A DNA stretch of 31,636 nt from CAYSCZ01 sp964429655 (GTDB lineage Bacteria > Bacteroidota > Bacteroidia > Cytophagales > Cyclobacteriaceae), in NCBI GenBank assembly GCA_964429655.1, contig CAYSCZ010000037.1, positions 1 through 31,636 on the forward strand, in the 5' to 3' direction. Both the position numbers and the translations under genes were made by a program. The notes beneath the pieces are model-generated. The model saw only the letters and a program-made list of their open reading frames with translations, was not told the DNA's origin and did not search any database. This document shows, one piece after another, positions 16,015 through 24,785 of the stretch; the first letter of the stretch is position 1; the number at the start of each line of letters is the position of its first letter.

Positions 16015-16593
16015 CTACACACCTTCTGCCTCAACCTCCTGAACTTCGGGAACCATCCTTTTAAGGAGGTTTTCAATACCCGCTTTTAAGGTCAATGTAG
16101 AAGATGGACATCCACTGCATGACCCCTGTAGCAACACCTTTACTTTTCCATCTTCAAACGAGTCGAAGGCGATAGCACCGCCGTCTTGTTCTACGGCAGG
16201 CTTGACATACTCTTCAAGGATTTGCTTGATTTTATTTTCAATTTCAGATGCTGATGATGAGTCATCTTTCTTGTTTTCCTCATGGAGCAGAAGTGGTTTC
16301 CCTTCAGCCAGGTAATCGGTTATAAATTTTTTAAGCTCGTTTTGAATATCACTCCATTCAACCTTTTCATCTTTTGTAACTGTAATGAAATTGCTCATGT
16401 AGAAAACCCTTCTTACATAAGGGAAAAGAAAGAGTTGTTGAGCTAATGGTGCATTGGATGTGCTTTCAATGGAGGGGTAATCCCTGTTTTCACCCTCAGG
16501 TAGCAACATGTAATTTGCTACAAATTTTAATGAATTGGGGTTGGGGTTTGATTCCAGGTATATTGTAGTAAATCGTTTGTTATCGTTATCCAT
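16015..16593 (-). CDS. NifU-like Fe-S cluster scaffold/carrier (Nfu)
   Basis: The 192-residue protein has an N-terminal Nfu_N domain (about 8-95) and a C-terminal NifU domain (about 117-187) with the cluster-binding CxxC in GSCSGCPSS (C159, C162) preceded by VKPAVEQDGGAIAF. A short acidic/Ser linker (KKDDSSSASE) joins the two. It delivers or holds Fe-S clusters in the cytoplasm. The gene lies directly upstream of rimO, an enzyme with two 4Fe-4S clusters, which is a sensible pairing. It begins 9 bases after the symporter stop. Confidence 0.9.
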   Translation of the reverse strand: MDNDNKRFTTIYLESNPNPNSLKFVANYMLLPEGENRDYPSIESTSNAPLAQQLFLFPYVRRVFYMSNFITVTKDEKVEWSDIQNELKKFITDYLAEGKPLLLHEENKKDDSSSASEIENKIKQILEEYVKPAVEQDGGAIAFDSFEDGKVKVLLQGSCSGCPSSTLTLKAGIENLLKRMVPEVQEVEAEGV

Positions 16594-16602
16594 AATTTTT
16601 TT

Positions 16603-18030
16603 CTATTTACTTTCTATAACTTGTGTTTGGGGTGGATAGTTTAACTCACCTTCTGAAGCTGCCACTAAAGTTGAAACCGTTGCATCCCCGGTGACATTTA
16701 CTACGGTTCTGCACATATCAAGGATTCTGTCAACAGGAAAAATAATTGCAATCCATGCAGGATTTAATCCAACAGATTGCAATACTATAATCATCATTAC
16801 CAGGCCTGCACTGGGGACTGCTGCAGAGCCTATAGAAGCTAAGGTGGCGGTTAGGACAATAGTCAATTGTTGGCCTAGTGATAGGTCCACCAGATGCATT
16901 TGCGCCATAAAGACCACTGCAACCGCCTGATAAAGGCTTGTACCATCCATATTCACCGTTGCGCCTATAGGGAGCACAAAGCTGGTTATATTCCTTGAGA
17001 CGCCTAAATTTTCTTCCACACATTCCATGGTAACCGGAAGCGTGGCCGCACTTGAACTGGTAGAGAAAGCGAGGAACTGGGCAGGGCTCATATCTCTAAA
17101 GAAGTTTTTATAACTTAATTTTTTTACAAAGGTGGTTATTATAAGCGGATAAACTACAAATATCATGATGGCTAAACCTCCAAAAAGCGTCAGTGAATAT
17201 GATCCTAGTCCTTTAAAAATTTCAAATACTTCGGCCGGACTATCGGCCATTTTAGCGATGACACCTGCAAGTAGGGCAAACACAAAAAATGGGGCAGCCT
17301 TCATCACCAGCTCAACCATTTTTAGAAATACCTGATTGATACTTTTTATAAGTTCAACGACGGGCCTTGAGGTTTCTTCGGGTATCAATACCAATGTGAT
17401 GCCAAAAAAAATCGCAAAGAAAATTACCTGAAGCATCAAGCTGTTATTAGAAATTGAAAGGATAATATTTTCAGGAACCATATCTACGAAAAACTGGAGG
17501 GGCCCGGAGTCTTTGGCTTTCTCGGCACTATCCATTTTTTCTTTAATCGCTTCATCCTCAGCTGCATCTTTTAAAGCTTCGGTATCAAGATATTGCTTGT
17601 ATCGTGGATCACTTAGAAAGTTTTTCCCATCTTTTAGCTCAACACCATCAGTGGTTGAAACCCAGTATTCGTATTGGATTCTATTTTTAACTTTTTGTTC
17701 TTCATCAATGTACCTGCCTGGTTTAATTGTATTTACAATCAATAATCCTAAACTAACCGCTATTACAGTAGATAAAAGATAAAGCAGTAATGTTTTCCCT
17801 CCCATCTTTCCAAGCCGACTCACATCTGTAAGCCCGGATATACCACTGATAATTGAAAAAAGGACCAAAGGGACAGCGATAAATTTTAATAGCCTGATAA
17901 ATATTGTTCCAAAAGGATCGATCCAATTGATCGTAAACTCATTCCAGCCAAGGTAACTTGATATAAAAGCATACAGTATACCAGCAACAAGTCCGATAAT
18001 TATTTTAATGTGTAGTGGCAGTTTACTCAT
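16603..18030 (-). CDS. Dicarboxylate/amino acid:cation symporter (DAACS family)
   Basis: The 475-residue inner-membrane transporter is of the GltP/DctA/EAAT type. The Ser-rich re-entrant loop is STSSSAATLP (323-332) and the substrate/cation motif GATVNMDGT lies at 356-364. A large hydrophilic insertion (about 103-182) replaces the short loop of E. coli GltP and is rich in Lys, Glu and Asp. The substrate (glutamate, aspartate or C4-dicarboxylate) cannot be settled by eye. It overlaps aroC by 4 bases. Confidence 0.9.
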   Translation of the reverse strand: MSKLPLHIKIIIGLVAGILYAFISSYLGWNEFTINWIDPFGTIFIRLLKFIAVPLVLFSIISGISGLTDVSRLGKMGGKTLLLYLLSTVIAVSLGLLIVNTIKPGRYIDEEQKVKNRIQYEYWVSTTDGVELKDGKNFLSDPRYKQYLDTEALKDAAEDEAIKEKMDSAEKAKDSGPLQFFVDMVPENIILSISNNSLMLQVIFFAIFFGITLVLIPEETSRPVVELIKSINQVFLKMVELVMKAAPFFVFALLAGVIAKMADSPAEVFEIFKGLGSYSLTLFGGLAIMIFVVYPLIITTFVKKLSYKNFFRDMSPAQFLAFSTSSSAATLPVTMECVEENLGVSRNITSFVLPIGATVNMDGTSLYQAVAVVFMAQMHLVDLSLGQQLTIVLTATLASIGSAAVPSAGLVMMIIVLQSVGLNPAWIAIIFPVDRILDMCRTVVNVTGDATVSTLVAASEGELNYPPQTQVIESK

Positions 18031-19139
18031 CTCGATTCAAAGGTATTTTCTTCTAATATTCTGTTTAACCGTGATGACATATTTCTTAAATAACAGTCAG
18101 CGATCACCAATGCAGCCATTGCTTCAACGATCGGAACAGCACGGGGAACAACACATGGATCATGTCTGCCTTTACCCTTTACAGTTATTTTGTTACCGTC
18201 TTTGTCGATACTTTCCTGATCTTTCATGATGGTTGCCACAGGCTTGAAAGCAATGCGAAAATTGATATCCTGGCCATTCGATATACCGCCCTGTACTCCA
18301 CCAGAATGATTTGTTTTAGTAACGATATGTCCTTCAACATTTTCAAATAAGTCGTTATGTTGAGACCCCGGCATTGTTACACCTTCAAATCCACTACCAT
18401 ATTCAAACCCTTTCACAGCATTTATGCTGAGCATAGCTTTTCCTAATTCAGCATGTAATTTGTCGAATACTGGTTCACCTAAACCAACGGGAACGCCCTT
18501 AATGATACCTGTAATAACTCCTCCTATGGTATCCTGATTTTTTCTGGTTTGATTGATTAAAGCGATCATTTCTTGGGCTATTTCAGGGTCGGGGCATCGT
18601 ACGATATTGTCATCAACGACTAACAAATTCAAGTGCTGGTATGGTGTTTTAAGTTTTAAGCTACCAACTTGAGAGACATAGGCAAAGACTTCAATCCCAA
18701 GCATCTTTAACAATTGCTTTGCAATTGCGCCGGATGCTACCCTGGCAGCTGTTTCCCTTGCTGAACTGCGTCCCCCACCCCTGTAATCACGAATACCATA
18801 TTTTTCCTGATAGGTAAAATCCGCGTGCGAGGGCCTATATTTATCTGCAATGTGGCTATAATCCTTGCTTTTAGCGTCCTTGTTCCATATGATCATGGAA
18901 ATTGGTGTCCCTGTAGTTATTCCTTCAAATATCCCGGAAACGATATCTACATGGTCATCTTCTTTTCTTTGGGTTGTAATTTTCGATTGGCCAGGCTTTC
19001 TCCTGGATAGCTCCTTAAGGATAAAGTCCTCGTCAATTTTTAATCCTGCAGGGCATCCGTCGATTACAACGCCAATAGCCTTACCATGTGATTCACCAAA
19101 AGTTGTGATCTTGAATATCTGCCCATATGAATTACTCAT
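18027..19139 (-). CDS. aroC: Chorismate synthase
   Basis: The enzyme makes chorismate from EPSP using reduced FMN, the last shared step to aromatic amino acids. The 370-residue protein has GESHG (15-19), DYRGGGRSSARETAARVA and GKGRHDPCVVPRAVPIVEAM, all family signatures. It starts 3 bases after batD ends and overlaps the symporter by 4 bases. The operon neighbours are functionally unrelated. Confidence 0.96.
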   Translation of the reverse strand: MSNSYGQIFKITTFGESHGKAIGVVIDGCPAGLKIDEDFILKELSRRKPGQSKITTQRKEDDHVDIVSGIFEGITTGTPISMIIWNKDAKSKDYSHIADKYRPSHADFTYQEKYGIRDYRGGGRSSARETAARVASGAIAKQLLKMLGIEVFAYVSQVGSLKLKTPYQHLNLLVVDDNIVRCPDPEIAQEMIALINQTRKNQDTIGGVITGIIKGVPVGLGEPVFDKLHAELGKAMLSINAVKGFEYGSGFEGVTMPGSQHNDLFENVEGHIVTKTNHSGGVQGGISNGQDINFRIAFKPVATIMKDQESIDKDGNKITVKGKGRHDPCVVPRAVPIVEAMAALVIADCYLRNMSSRLNRILEENTFESR

Positions 19140-19142
19140 GGA

Positions 19143-20588
19143 TCATTTTCTGATAACAAAATAAAATGAGAGCACAATCATAATGAAAATAAGCACGTTA
19201 GCAAAGAGCCTGCTGTAATTAACAGAATCTATTGACTTAAGGGTGTTGCCCTGGAACTCGATCATGTCATAAAAGCTTCCCATGTCGTTAGATTGAATGA
19301 AATCATTTTTTTTACTTTCACCGGTAACCTTCAAGACATATTCTGATGCCAGGGTATCATAATCATCTATTTTTGTATTGAAATAAACCCATGAGAAATA
19401 ATCCTTGAGTTTAAAGGTGCCTGGTTCTTTGGGTATACCATAATAATTAAACGCCTTGGAACCGCTTACCACATTTGATGACCTGACAATATCTTGTGTG
19501 ATGTTGGGCGGATAGAAATCAAAATTTTCACTGCTGGATACATCTGGATTTTTAATGGCTGAAATATTCCCTAAACCTTCCACCTTAAAGGTGTAATTAA
19601 AACTTTCACCCGTGTTAAGTGCTTCAGCGCTTATTTGTTCGTTCAAGCGGTAATTTCCTACTGATACCGACTCTTTTAATGGATGATCAGGCAATTCTTT
19701 CACAACGATAGTTTTAGGTTTGGAATAAAACGTTTTATAATCTTCCTGACGATTACGACCAAAAAACGAGGGGTTTTTGGCAACTTTATATTTAATAAGT
19801 TCCAGTCCGACAGATGGAAATTGAATAGTATCCATATTTAATGGATAAAAAGCAGCCTGATAAATTTTATATTGTGTGTAAGGCTCATTATTGATATTGA
19901 TAGGAGCACCTCTGATGTTGTCAATACTAAAATTTTCTTCCCAGCAATTTTCTGGTTTTATTTTTTTAACAATATCTGCAATCTGATTACCCAGATTGTA
20001 AAACCTCATATCTGCTCTGTTTTTTTTTGAGACATAAAAAGCTAGTGTAGTAATTAATCCCTCTCCTGCATATATTTCATCTTCGTTTGTGGTCAATGCC
20101 AGAAATGCATTCGCTTTGACATCCACAAACTCATTTCTTTTAGGTTCGTCAAAAAATTCCTGGAAAGGGTCCATATTAAATAAGTTCTTTCTTTGACTCC
20201 TCCTGGCCTTGACCGGTGGACCCACTTTAAGGACTTTTCCGGGAGACTTATATTGTTTATTGTTAACTATCATTATAAATGGTCTTATGGTTATCTGACC
20301 TTGATTTCTCGCCTGATAATTTTGAATGATGCTTTGACTGGATGTTACTTTTCCGTTAACAATATTTGTCGAGGAAGAGGATGACGTACCTCTTTTTACT
20401 AAACCGGGTATGTCAGGAAAACCTTTATAATTTCTTAGTTTATCATTTCTTACTGTCAGGGTGATTCGATACATCTCGTTTTGAGCTATCCCATCAGGGC
20501 CTAAATCAATAATTACTTTCTGTGCGCTTGATTTATAATTTACAATTAATAAGCTCGTTATTAAGATGAGTTTAAAATAATTTAACAT
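19143..20588 (-). CDS. batD: BatD family protein
   Basis: BatD proteins belong to the Bacteroides aerotolerance group. ATG 20588 gives a clean signal peptide (MLNYFKLILITSLLIVNYKSSA); a TTG three codons upstream is also possible. The 481-residue protein has repeated beta-rich domains (for example MYRITLTVRNDKLRNY, IRPFIMIVNNKQYKS, GESFNYTFKVEGLGNISAI) and one C-terminal membrane helix (ANVLIFIMIVLSFYFVIRK), so most of it faces the periplasm. The MoxR/BatA/BatB/BatC partners are not adjacent. It is the first gene of an eight-gene minus-strand run reaching ypdA at 11559. Confidence 0.82.
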   Translation of the reverse strand: MLNYFKLILITSLLIVNYKSSAQKVIIDLGPDGIAQNEMYRITLTVRNDKLRNYKGFPDIPGLVKRGTSSSSSTNIVNGKVTSSQSIIQNYQARNQGQITIRPFIMIVNNKQYKSPGKVLKVGPPVKARRSQRKNLFNMDPFQEFFDEPKRNEFVDVKANAFLALTTNEDEIYAGEGLITTLAFYVSKKNRADMRFYNLGNQIADIVKKIKPENCWEENFSIDNIRGAPININNEPYTQYKIYQAAFYPLNMDTIQFPSVGLELIKYKVAKNPSFFGRNRQEDYKTFYSKPKTIVVKELPDHPLKESVSVGNYRLNEQISAEALNTGESFNYTFKVEGLGNISAIKNPDVSSSENFDFYPPNITQDIVRSSNVVSGSKAFNYYGIPKEPGTFKLKDYFSWVYFNTKIDDYDTLASEYVLKVTGESKKNDFIQSNDMGSFYDMIEFQGNTLKSIDSVNYSRLFANVLIFIMIVLSFYFVIRK

Positions 20589-20610
20589 TTTGTTCAATAT
20601 TAGTCAAATA

Positions 20611-20622
20611 GCAAACGTTTGC
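20611..20622. promoter_or_regulatory. Perfect 12-bp palindrome upstream of batD
   Basis: GCAAACGTTTGC is fully self-complementary and lies 23 bases before the batD start in the probable promoter zone of the long operon. It could bind a dimeric regulator. The candidate -7 box TAATATTG (minus strand, near 20598) has one mismatch to TAnnTTTG. Confidence 0.35.
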
Positions 20623-20678
20623 GATTAAAATATCAGTTGATAATTTCCTTGATCATTATTATCTTAGAAATCGTAAAA

Positions 20679-20696
20679 AACGTCAATAAAGACGTT
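20679..20696. promoter_or_regulatory. Inverted repeat AACGTC-AATAAA-GACGTT
   Basis: A perfect 6-bp inverted repeat with a 6-base spacer lies in the divergent region between batD and the small ORF, 41 bases before ATG 20738. There is no T-tract, so an operator is more likely than a terminator. Confidence 0.3.
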
Positions 20697-20737
20697 ACAA
20701 TAGTAATTAAGTTATCACCTTTAACATTTTTTCACAT

Positions 20738-20932
20738 ATGCTGGAATATTTTAAAACTATCTTAAGAAAAGTGAGTTTTGATGTCTATTTATTTGAAAGA
20801 GAGCTCGTGAAAGCTATGAAAGTTCTTGTTGCTGACGAAGTTGTTCAATTACGAGATTGGTGTTATCATCATTTTGGTAACGTTCATCAAGCGATTCTTA
20901 ACAAACATTTTAACCCATTAGCGGTGGCTTAA
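20738..20932 (+). CDS. Small conserved-looking protein of unknown function
   Basis: A 64-residue protein with no signal peptide, rich in helix-forming residues (MLEYFKTILRKVSFDVYLFERELVKAMK, continuing VLVADEVVQLRDWCYHHFG). It looks like a real soluble helical protein: a good ATG, balanced composition, its own upstream region, and a 3' end overlapping the convergent queG by only 15 bases. I do not recognise a named family, though short proteins of this style occur in Cytophagales. No function is proposed. Confidence 0.55.
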   Translation: MLEYFKTILRKVSFDVYLFERELVKAMKVLVADEVVQLRDWCYHHFGNVHQAILNKHFNPLAVA

Positions 20933-21895
20933 ATACTTTCCGGTATTCATTTGCCGGGTACCGGTTTTCACAAAATCAATATTTCTTTTTAATCCTTGGA
21001 ATTTAGCCCTTTTTAAAGGGGATCCTTCGAATAAATTGTTAAATATCTCTTCAGTCATTTCTACCCAGTCTTCTTTCTTTAAAATGGTTAATTGTTCAGG
21101 AGGTGAAAAGGATGGTTCATTATGAGGCAAGGAATGCCTGTTCCAGGGACAAACATCCTGGCATATGTCGCATCCAAAAATCCAGTCTTCAAACTTCCCT
21201 GTGAAATTTGCAGGGATTTCTTTTTTTAGCTCAATTGTAAAATAAGAAATACACCTGGAACCGTCAATGACATAGGGTGCTGGTATGGCATCGGTGGGGC
21301 ACGCATCAATACAGCGGGTACAAGATCCACAATAATCTTTTATGATTTTATCATCATACTCAAATTCAAGGTCAGAGATAATTTCAGCCAGAAAAAAGAA
21401 GCTTCCCATTTTTCTATTTAGTAGTAAACTATTCTTCCCAACCCATCCTAAGCCAGACTTTTTAGCCCAGGCACGTTCATGGACTGGGGCACTATCGACA
21501 AAAATCCGGGCATGGAAATCCCCAAATTCCTGCTTAAGCTCTTGTACCAGCTGTTTCATTTTTTTTTTGATCACTTTATGATAGTCTTTACCATAAGCAT
21601 ATTTTGCGATCTTGAATGAACCGTTTTGCTGAAAAGGTTTTTGCGGGTAATAGTTATAAATCAAAGAAATAACAGATTCTGAACCGGGCACTAATTTTCT
21701 AGGATCAAGTCTTTTATCAAAATTTCTTGACAAATAAGACATTTCCCCCTGATAGTTGTGCTTTAGCCATTCATCGTACCTTGGCGCTTCTTCTTTAAGA
21801 AATTCTGCTTTTGAGATACCACAAAAGTCAAATCCTAATTCATTTGCTTTTAACTTTAGAAATGTCGATCGATGGCACTTTTTTTGAGAACTCAT
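20918..21895 (-). CDS. queG: Epoxyqueuosine reductase QueG
   Basis: This cobalamin-dependent Fe-S enzyme carries out the last step of queuosine tRNA modification. The 325-residue protein has the catalytic Asp in FVDSAPVHERAWA (D134) and ligands for two 4Fe-4S clusters: C189, C192, C195 and C199 (CGSCTRCIDACP), then C215, C242, C245 and C249 (GCDICQDVCPWN). The C-terminal HEAT-like extension of longer family members is absent. It overlaps ruvB by 4 bases and is translated after it. Confidence 0.94.
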   Translation of the reverse strand: MSSQKKCHRSTFLKLKANELGFDFCGISKAEFLKEEAPRYDEWLKHNYQGEMSYLSRNFDKRLDPRKLVPGSESVISLIYNYYPQKPFQQNGSFKIAKYAYGKDYHKVIKKKMKQLVQELKQEFGDFHARIFVDSAPVHERAWAKKSGLGWVGKNSLLLNRKMGSFFFLAEIISDLEFEYDDKIIKDYCGSCTRCIDACPTDAIPAPYVIDGSRCISYFTIELKKEIPANFTGKFEDWIFGCDICQDVCPWNRHSLPHNEPSFSPPEQLTILKKEDWVEMTEEIFNNLFEGSPLKRAKFQGLKRNIDFVKTGTRQMNTGKYLSHR

Positions 21896-22920
21896 TCAAA
21901 AAGGCTTCTTTGTCTTACTGAGGGCACGATATTCAAGTGCTTATAAGCCATCTCTGTTGCCTGGCGGCCCCGGGCTGTCCTTTTGATATACCCTTCCTGG
22001 ATCAGAAATGGCTCATAAACCTCTTCGATTGTTTCGGCTTCCTCGCTGCATGCGGTAGCGATGGTAGAGATACCAACCGGTCCTCCACCAAATTTATTGA
22101 TTATAGTATTTAGTATCCTGTTGTCCATGTCATCGAGCCCGTTATCATCTACATCCAAGGCATTCAGTGCCATTTTTGCGATATCCTTATCAATTTTACC
22201 ATTACCTTTTATCTGGGCAAAGTCACGGGTTCTTCTAAGCAGGTTATTTGCGATACGAGGTGTTCCCCTGCTTCTTCTAGCAATCTCTTTTGCTGCTTCA
22301 CCTTTTATTTCTGTGTTTAATATCCCTGCAGATCGCGTGATTATTTTGGTTAACAAGTCAGATGTGTAGTATTCAAGCCGGGCATTAATTCCGAATCTCG
22401 CCCTTAGTGGAGCGGTAAGCAATCCTGATCGTGTAGTGGCACCAATTAGTGTAAATGGGTTGATACCAATTTGCACTGATCTGGCATTTGGCCCGGAATC
22501 TAACACTATATCAATACGAAAATCTTCCATAGCCGAGTACAGATATTCCTCAACGATCGGATTAAGACGGTGTATTTCATCAATAAATAAAACATCAAAC
22601 ACTTCCAGGTTAGTTAGCAAACCGGCCAGATCACTTGGTTTGTCCAGTACTGGGCCAGAGCTGATCTTGATACTTGTATTTAGTTCATTGGCAATGATAT
22701 GGGATAGTGTGGTTTTCCCAAGCCCCGGGGGCCCATGCAATAAAACATGATCCAGCGCTTCCCCCCTTTTCTTTGCGGCTTTTACAAACACACTGATATT
22801 ATCAATGACTTTTTGCTGGCCGGTAAAGTCTGAAAAACTCAGTGGCCTAAGTGCTTTTTCAACCTCTTTATCCGATTGGTTTAGTGAATTTGGTTCTCCA
22901 CTTAGATAATCCTCTCTCAT
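21892..22920 (-). CDS. ruvB: Holliday junction branch migration helicase RuvB
   Basis: The hexameric AAA+ motor that drives branch migration with RuvA. Its 342 residues show Walker A GPPGLGKT (63-70), Walker B LFIDEI (111-116), the sensor/arginine-finger region GATTRSGLLTAPLRARFG, and the C-terminal winged helix (EEVYEPFLIQEGYIKRTARGRQAT). It heads a two-gene unit with queG and is divergent from apbE across 81 bases. Confidence 0.97.
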   Translation of the reverse strand: MREDYLSGEPNSLNQSDKEVEKALRPLSFSDFTGQQKVIDNISVFVKAAKKRGEALDHVLLHGPPGLGKTTLSHIIANELNTSIKISSGPVLDKPSDLAGLLTNLEVFDVLFIDEIHRLNPIVEEYLYSAMEDFRIDIVLDSGPNARSVQIGINPFTLIGATTRSGLLTAPLRARFGINARLEYYTSDLLTKIITRSAGILNTEIKGEAAKEIARRSRGTPRIANNLLRRTRDFAQIKGNGKIDKDIAKMALNALDVDDNGLDDMDNRILNTIINKFGGGPVGISTIATACSEEAETIEEVYEPFLIQEGYIKRTARGRQATEMAYKHLNIVPSVRQRSLFE

Positions 22921-23001
22921 AGCATCTTCTTAGATAACAAATATAAGTTTAAAGATATTAAGTATATGCCTTTAATTATTATTGCGGAAATTCTATAAAT
23001 C

Positions 23002-24045
23002 ATGTCATTCCCAAATCTTTTGAAGAATAGACTATTCTGGATACTTATCGTTACAGCTTCGGTCATCCTACTCGTAAGATATATCAACCTAAATAAGGAA
23101 CTGGAGCCGGTGAAAGTTGAGGGTATTACCATGGGTAATATCGCTTACAAAGCTTTATATATAGATGATCAAAGGCGATACTTCAAAAATGAAATGGATT
23201 CTATCCTGGAGGCATTTAATCAATCCCTTTCCACCTACATTCCGTCATCAGAAATATCAAGGCTGAACCAAACGCAGGCTTTAACTTTTGCGAGTGATTT
23301 TTTTCTCCCCGTACTGAAAGTGAGTGAAACGGTTTACCGGCAATCCAAAGGTGCATTTGATCCAACCGTTGGCCCGCTGGTAAATGCATGGGGTTTTGGC
23401 CCTGAAGAACCCATCCTGAAAATGGATAGTGCTTCTGTGGATTCATTATTGCAACTCGTTGGATTCAATCAGGTCATATTTAATGATTCATCTGTATCGA
23501 TAGATGAGGACATGAAATTAGATTTTAGCGCTATTGCTAAAGGCTATGCGGTGGATGTCTTGGGCGATTACCTTGAGCAAAATGATATCTCCAATTTTCT
23601 TGTTGAAATAGGTGGTGAAGTAAAGTGCAGCGGAACAAAAAATGGTAAAAACTGGGTGGTCGGTATCGATGATCCATTTGTGCAAAAAAATGAACGGCGA
23701 TTGTTTACTACGATCGAGCTTAAAGATAAAGCGACAGCAACCTCCGGAAATTATCGCAAATATTATGTCCGGGATGGTAAAAGGTATTCTCACACAATAG
23801 ATCCGAAAACAGGATACCCGGTAGATCATAATTTGATGAGCGCCAGCGTCTTTACAGAAACGTGCATGGAGGCCGATGCTTACGCTACCGCCTTTATGGT
23901 GATGGGGCTGAATAAATCGAAATTGCTGATCGATGAGATAAAAGACATCGAAGCTTTTTTGATTTATAGTGATGAAAACGGTGCGCTTAAAACTTATGCC
24001 TCCCCGGGAATTAAAGAATTTATTAAGGTTCAACAAGAAAATTAA
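23002..24045 (+). CDS. apbE: FAD:protein FMN transferase (ApbE)
   Basis: ApbE attaches FMN covalently to Thr/Ser of proteins such as NqrB/NqrC and RnfG/D. The 347-residue protein has an N-terminal membrane anchor (about 11-28), not a lipobox. It carries LDFSAIAKGYAVD (173-185), the glycine pair of VEIGGE (201-206), SHTIDPKTGYPV (263-274) and the metal-binding EADAYATAFMVMG (290-302). It therefore acts on the outer face of the inner membrane. The target is not encoded here. Its stop overlaps the methyltransferase ATG by one base. Confidence 0.93.
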   Translation: MSFPNLLKNRLFWILIVTASVILLVRYINLNKELEPVKVEGITMGNIAYKALYIDDQRRYFKNEMDSILEAFNQSLSTYIPSSEISRLNQTQALTFASDFFLPVLKVSETVYRQSKGAFDPTVGPLVNAWGFGPEEPILKMDSASVDSLLQLVGFNQVIFNDSSVSIDEDMKLDFSAIAKGYAVDVLGDYLEQNDISNFLVEIGGEVKCSGTKNGKNWVVGIDDPFVQKNERRLFTTIELKDKATATSGNYRKYYVRDGKRYSHTIDPKTGYPVDHNLMSASVFTETCMEADAYATAFMVMGLNKSKLLIDEIKDIEAFLIYSDENGALKTYASPGIKEFIKVQQEN

Positions 24046-24785
24046 TGAAAAACGAGTGGTTTGGTAGTTGGTTTAACACACCGTATTATCATATTTTATA
24101 CAAAAACAGGGATGATTCAGAGGCAGCGAAATTTATAGATAAGCTTTGCGATCATTTAAAGCTTTGCCAGGTGGATAAGCATATCCTCGATCTTGCCTGC
24201 GGTAAAGGCAGGCATTCGATATATATGAACAAGAAGGGCGTAAGCGTCACAGGGATCGATTACTCCATAAAAAATATCGAATTGGCCAAGCCATTTGAAA
24301 ATGATACACTTCATTTTTACCATCATGACATGAGGAAGGTTTTTGCTGTAAACAAATTCGATTATGTGTTGAACTTATTTACCAGTTTTGGATACTTCGA
24401 AACCAAAGAAGAAAATCTTCTTACCATAAAAGCAGTTCACGACGCTTTAATACCAGGAGGAAGATTTTTACTTGACTTTTTAAATCCGGTGACAACCAAA
24501 AAGGCATTGATCAAACAGGAACGAAGGAAATCTAGTGATATTATTTTTGACATAAGCAGAGAACTCAATGATGGCTTTTTTGTGAAAAACATTTCAGTCA
24601 GCGATAATGGCGTTACACATAGCTTCCAGGAGAAAGTCAAGGCCATTGATTATGAAGAATTCATGGAATATTTTCAATGGGCTAACTTATCGCTTGTCGA
24701 AAGTTTTGGTGATTACAGTCTAAATAATTATAATCCTGAAACCTCAGAGCGTTTAATATTTTTGACAGAAAAGAATGCTTCTTGA
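24045..24785 (+). CDS. Class I SAM-dependent methyltransferase
   Basis: The 246-residue protein has the SAM-binding motif I HILDLACGKG (47-56), the acidic post-I residue D72 in VTGIDYS, and motif IV-like FDYVLNLFTSFGYF (about 105-118). An N-terminal segment with WFGSWFNTPYYHILYKNRD is typical of a common small-molecule methyltransferase group. The substrate is unknown. It is coupled to apbE (1-base overlap) and to the ZIP gene (11-base overlap). Confidence 0.87.
   Translation: MKNEWFGSWFNTPYYHILYKNRDDSEAAKFIDKLCDHLKLCQVDKHILDLACGKGRHSIYMNKKGVSVTGIDYSIKNIELAKPFENDTLHFYHHDMRKVFAVNKFDYVLNLFTSFGYFETKEENLLTIKAVHDALIPGGRFLLDFLNPVTTKKALIKQERRKSSDIIFDISRELNDGFFVKNISVSDNGVTHSFQEKVKAIDYEEFMEYFQWANLSLVESFGDYSLNNYNPETSERLIFLTEKNAS

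Noticed and set aside
20589..20597. TTG start for batD three codons upstream
   Set aside because: ATG 20588 gives a normal signal peptide without extra residues; the TTG cannot be excluded but is less likely.
22917..23132. Minus-strand 71-residue open frame at the ruvB/apbE boundary
   Set aside because: It overlaps the apbE start and N-terminal membrane segment on the other strand and has no supporting features.
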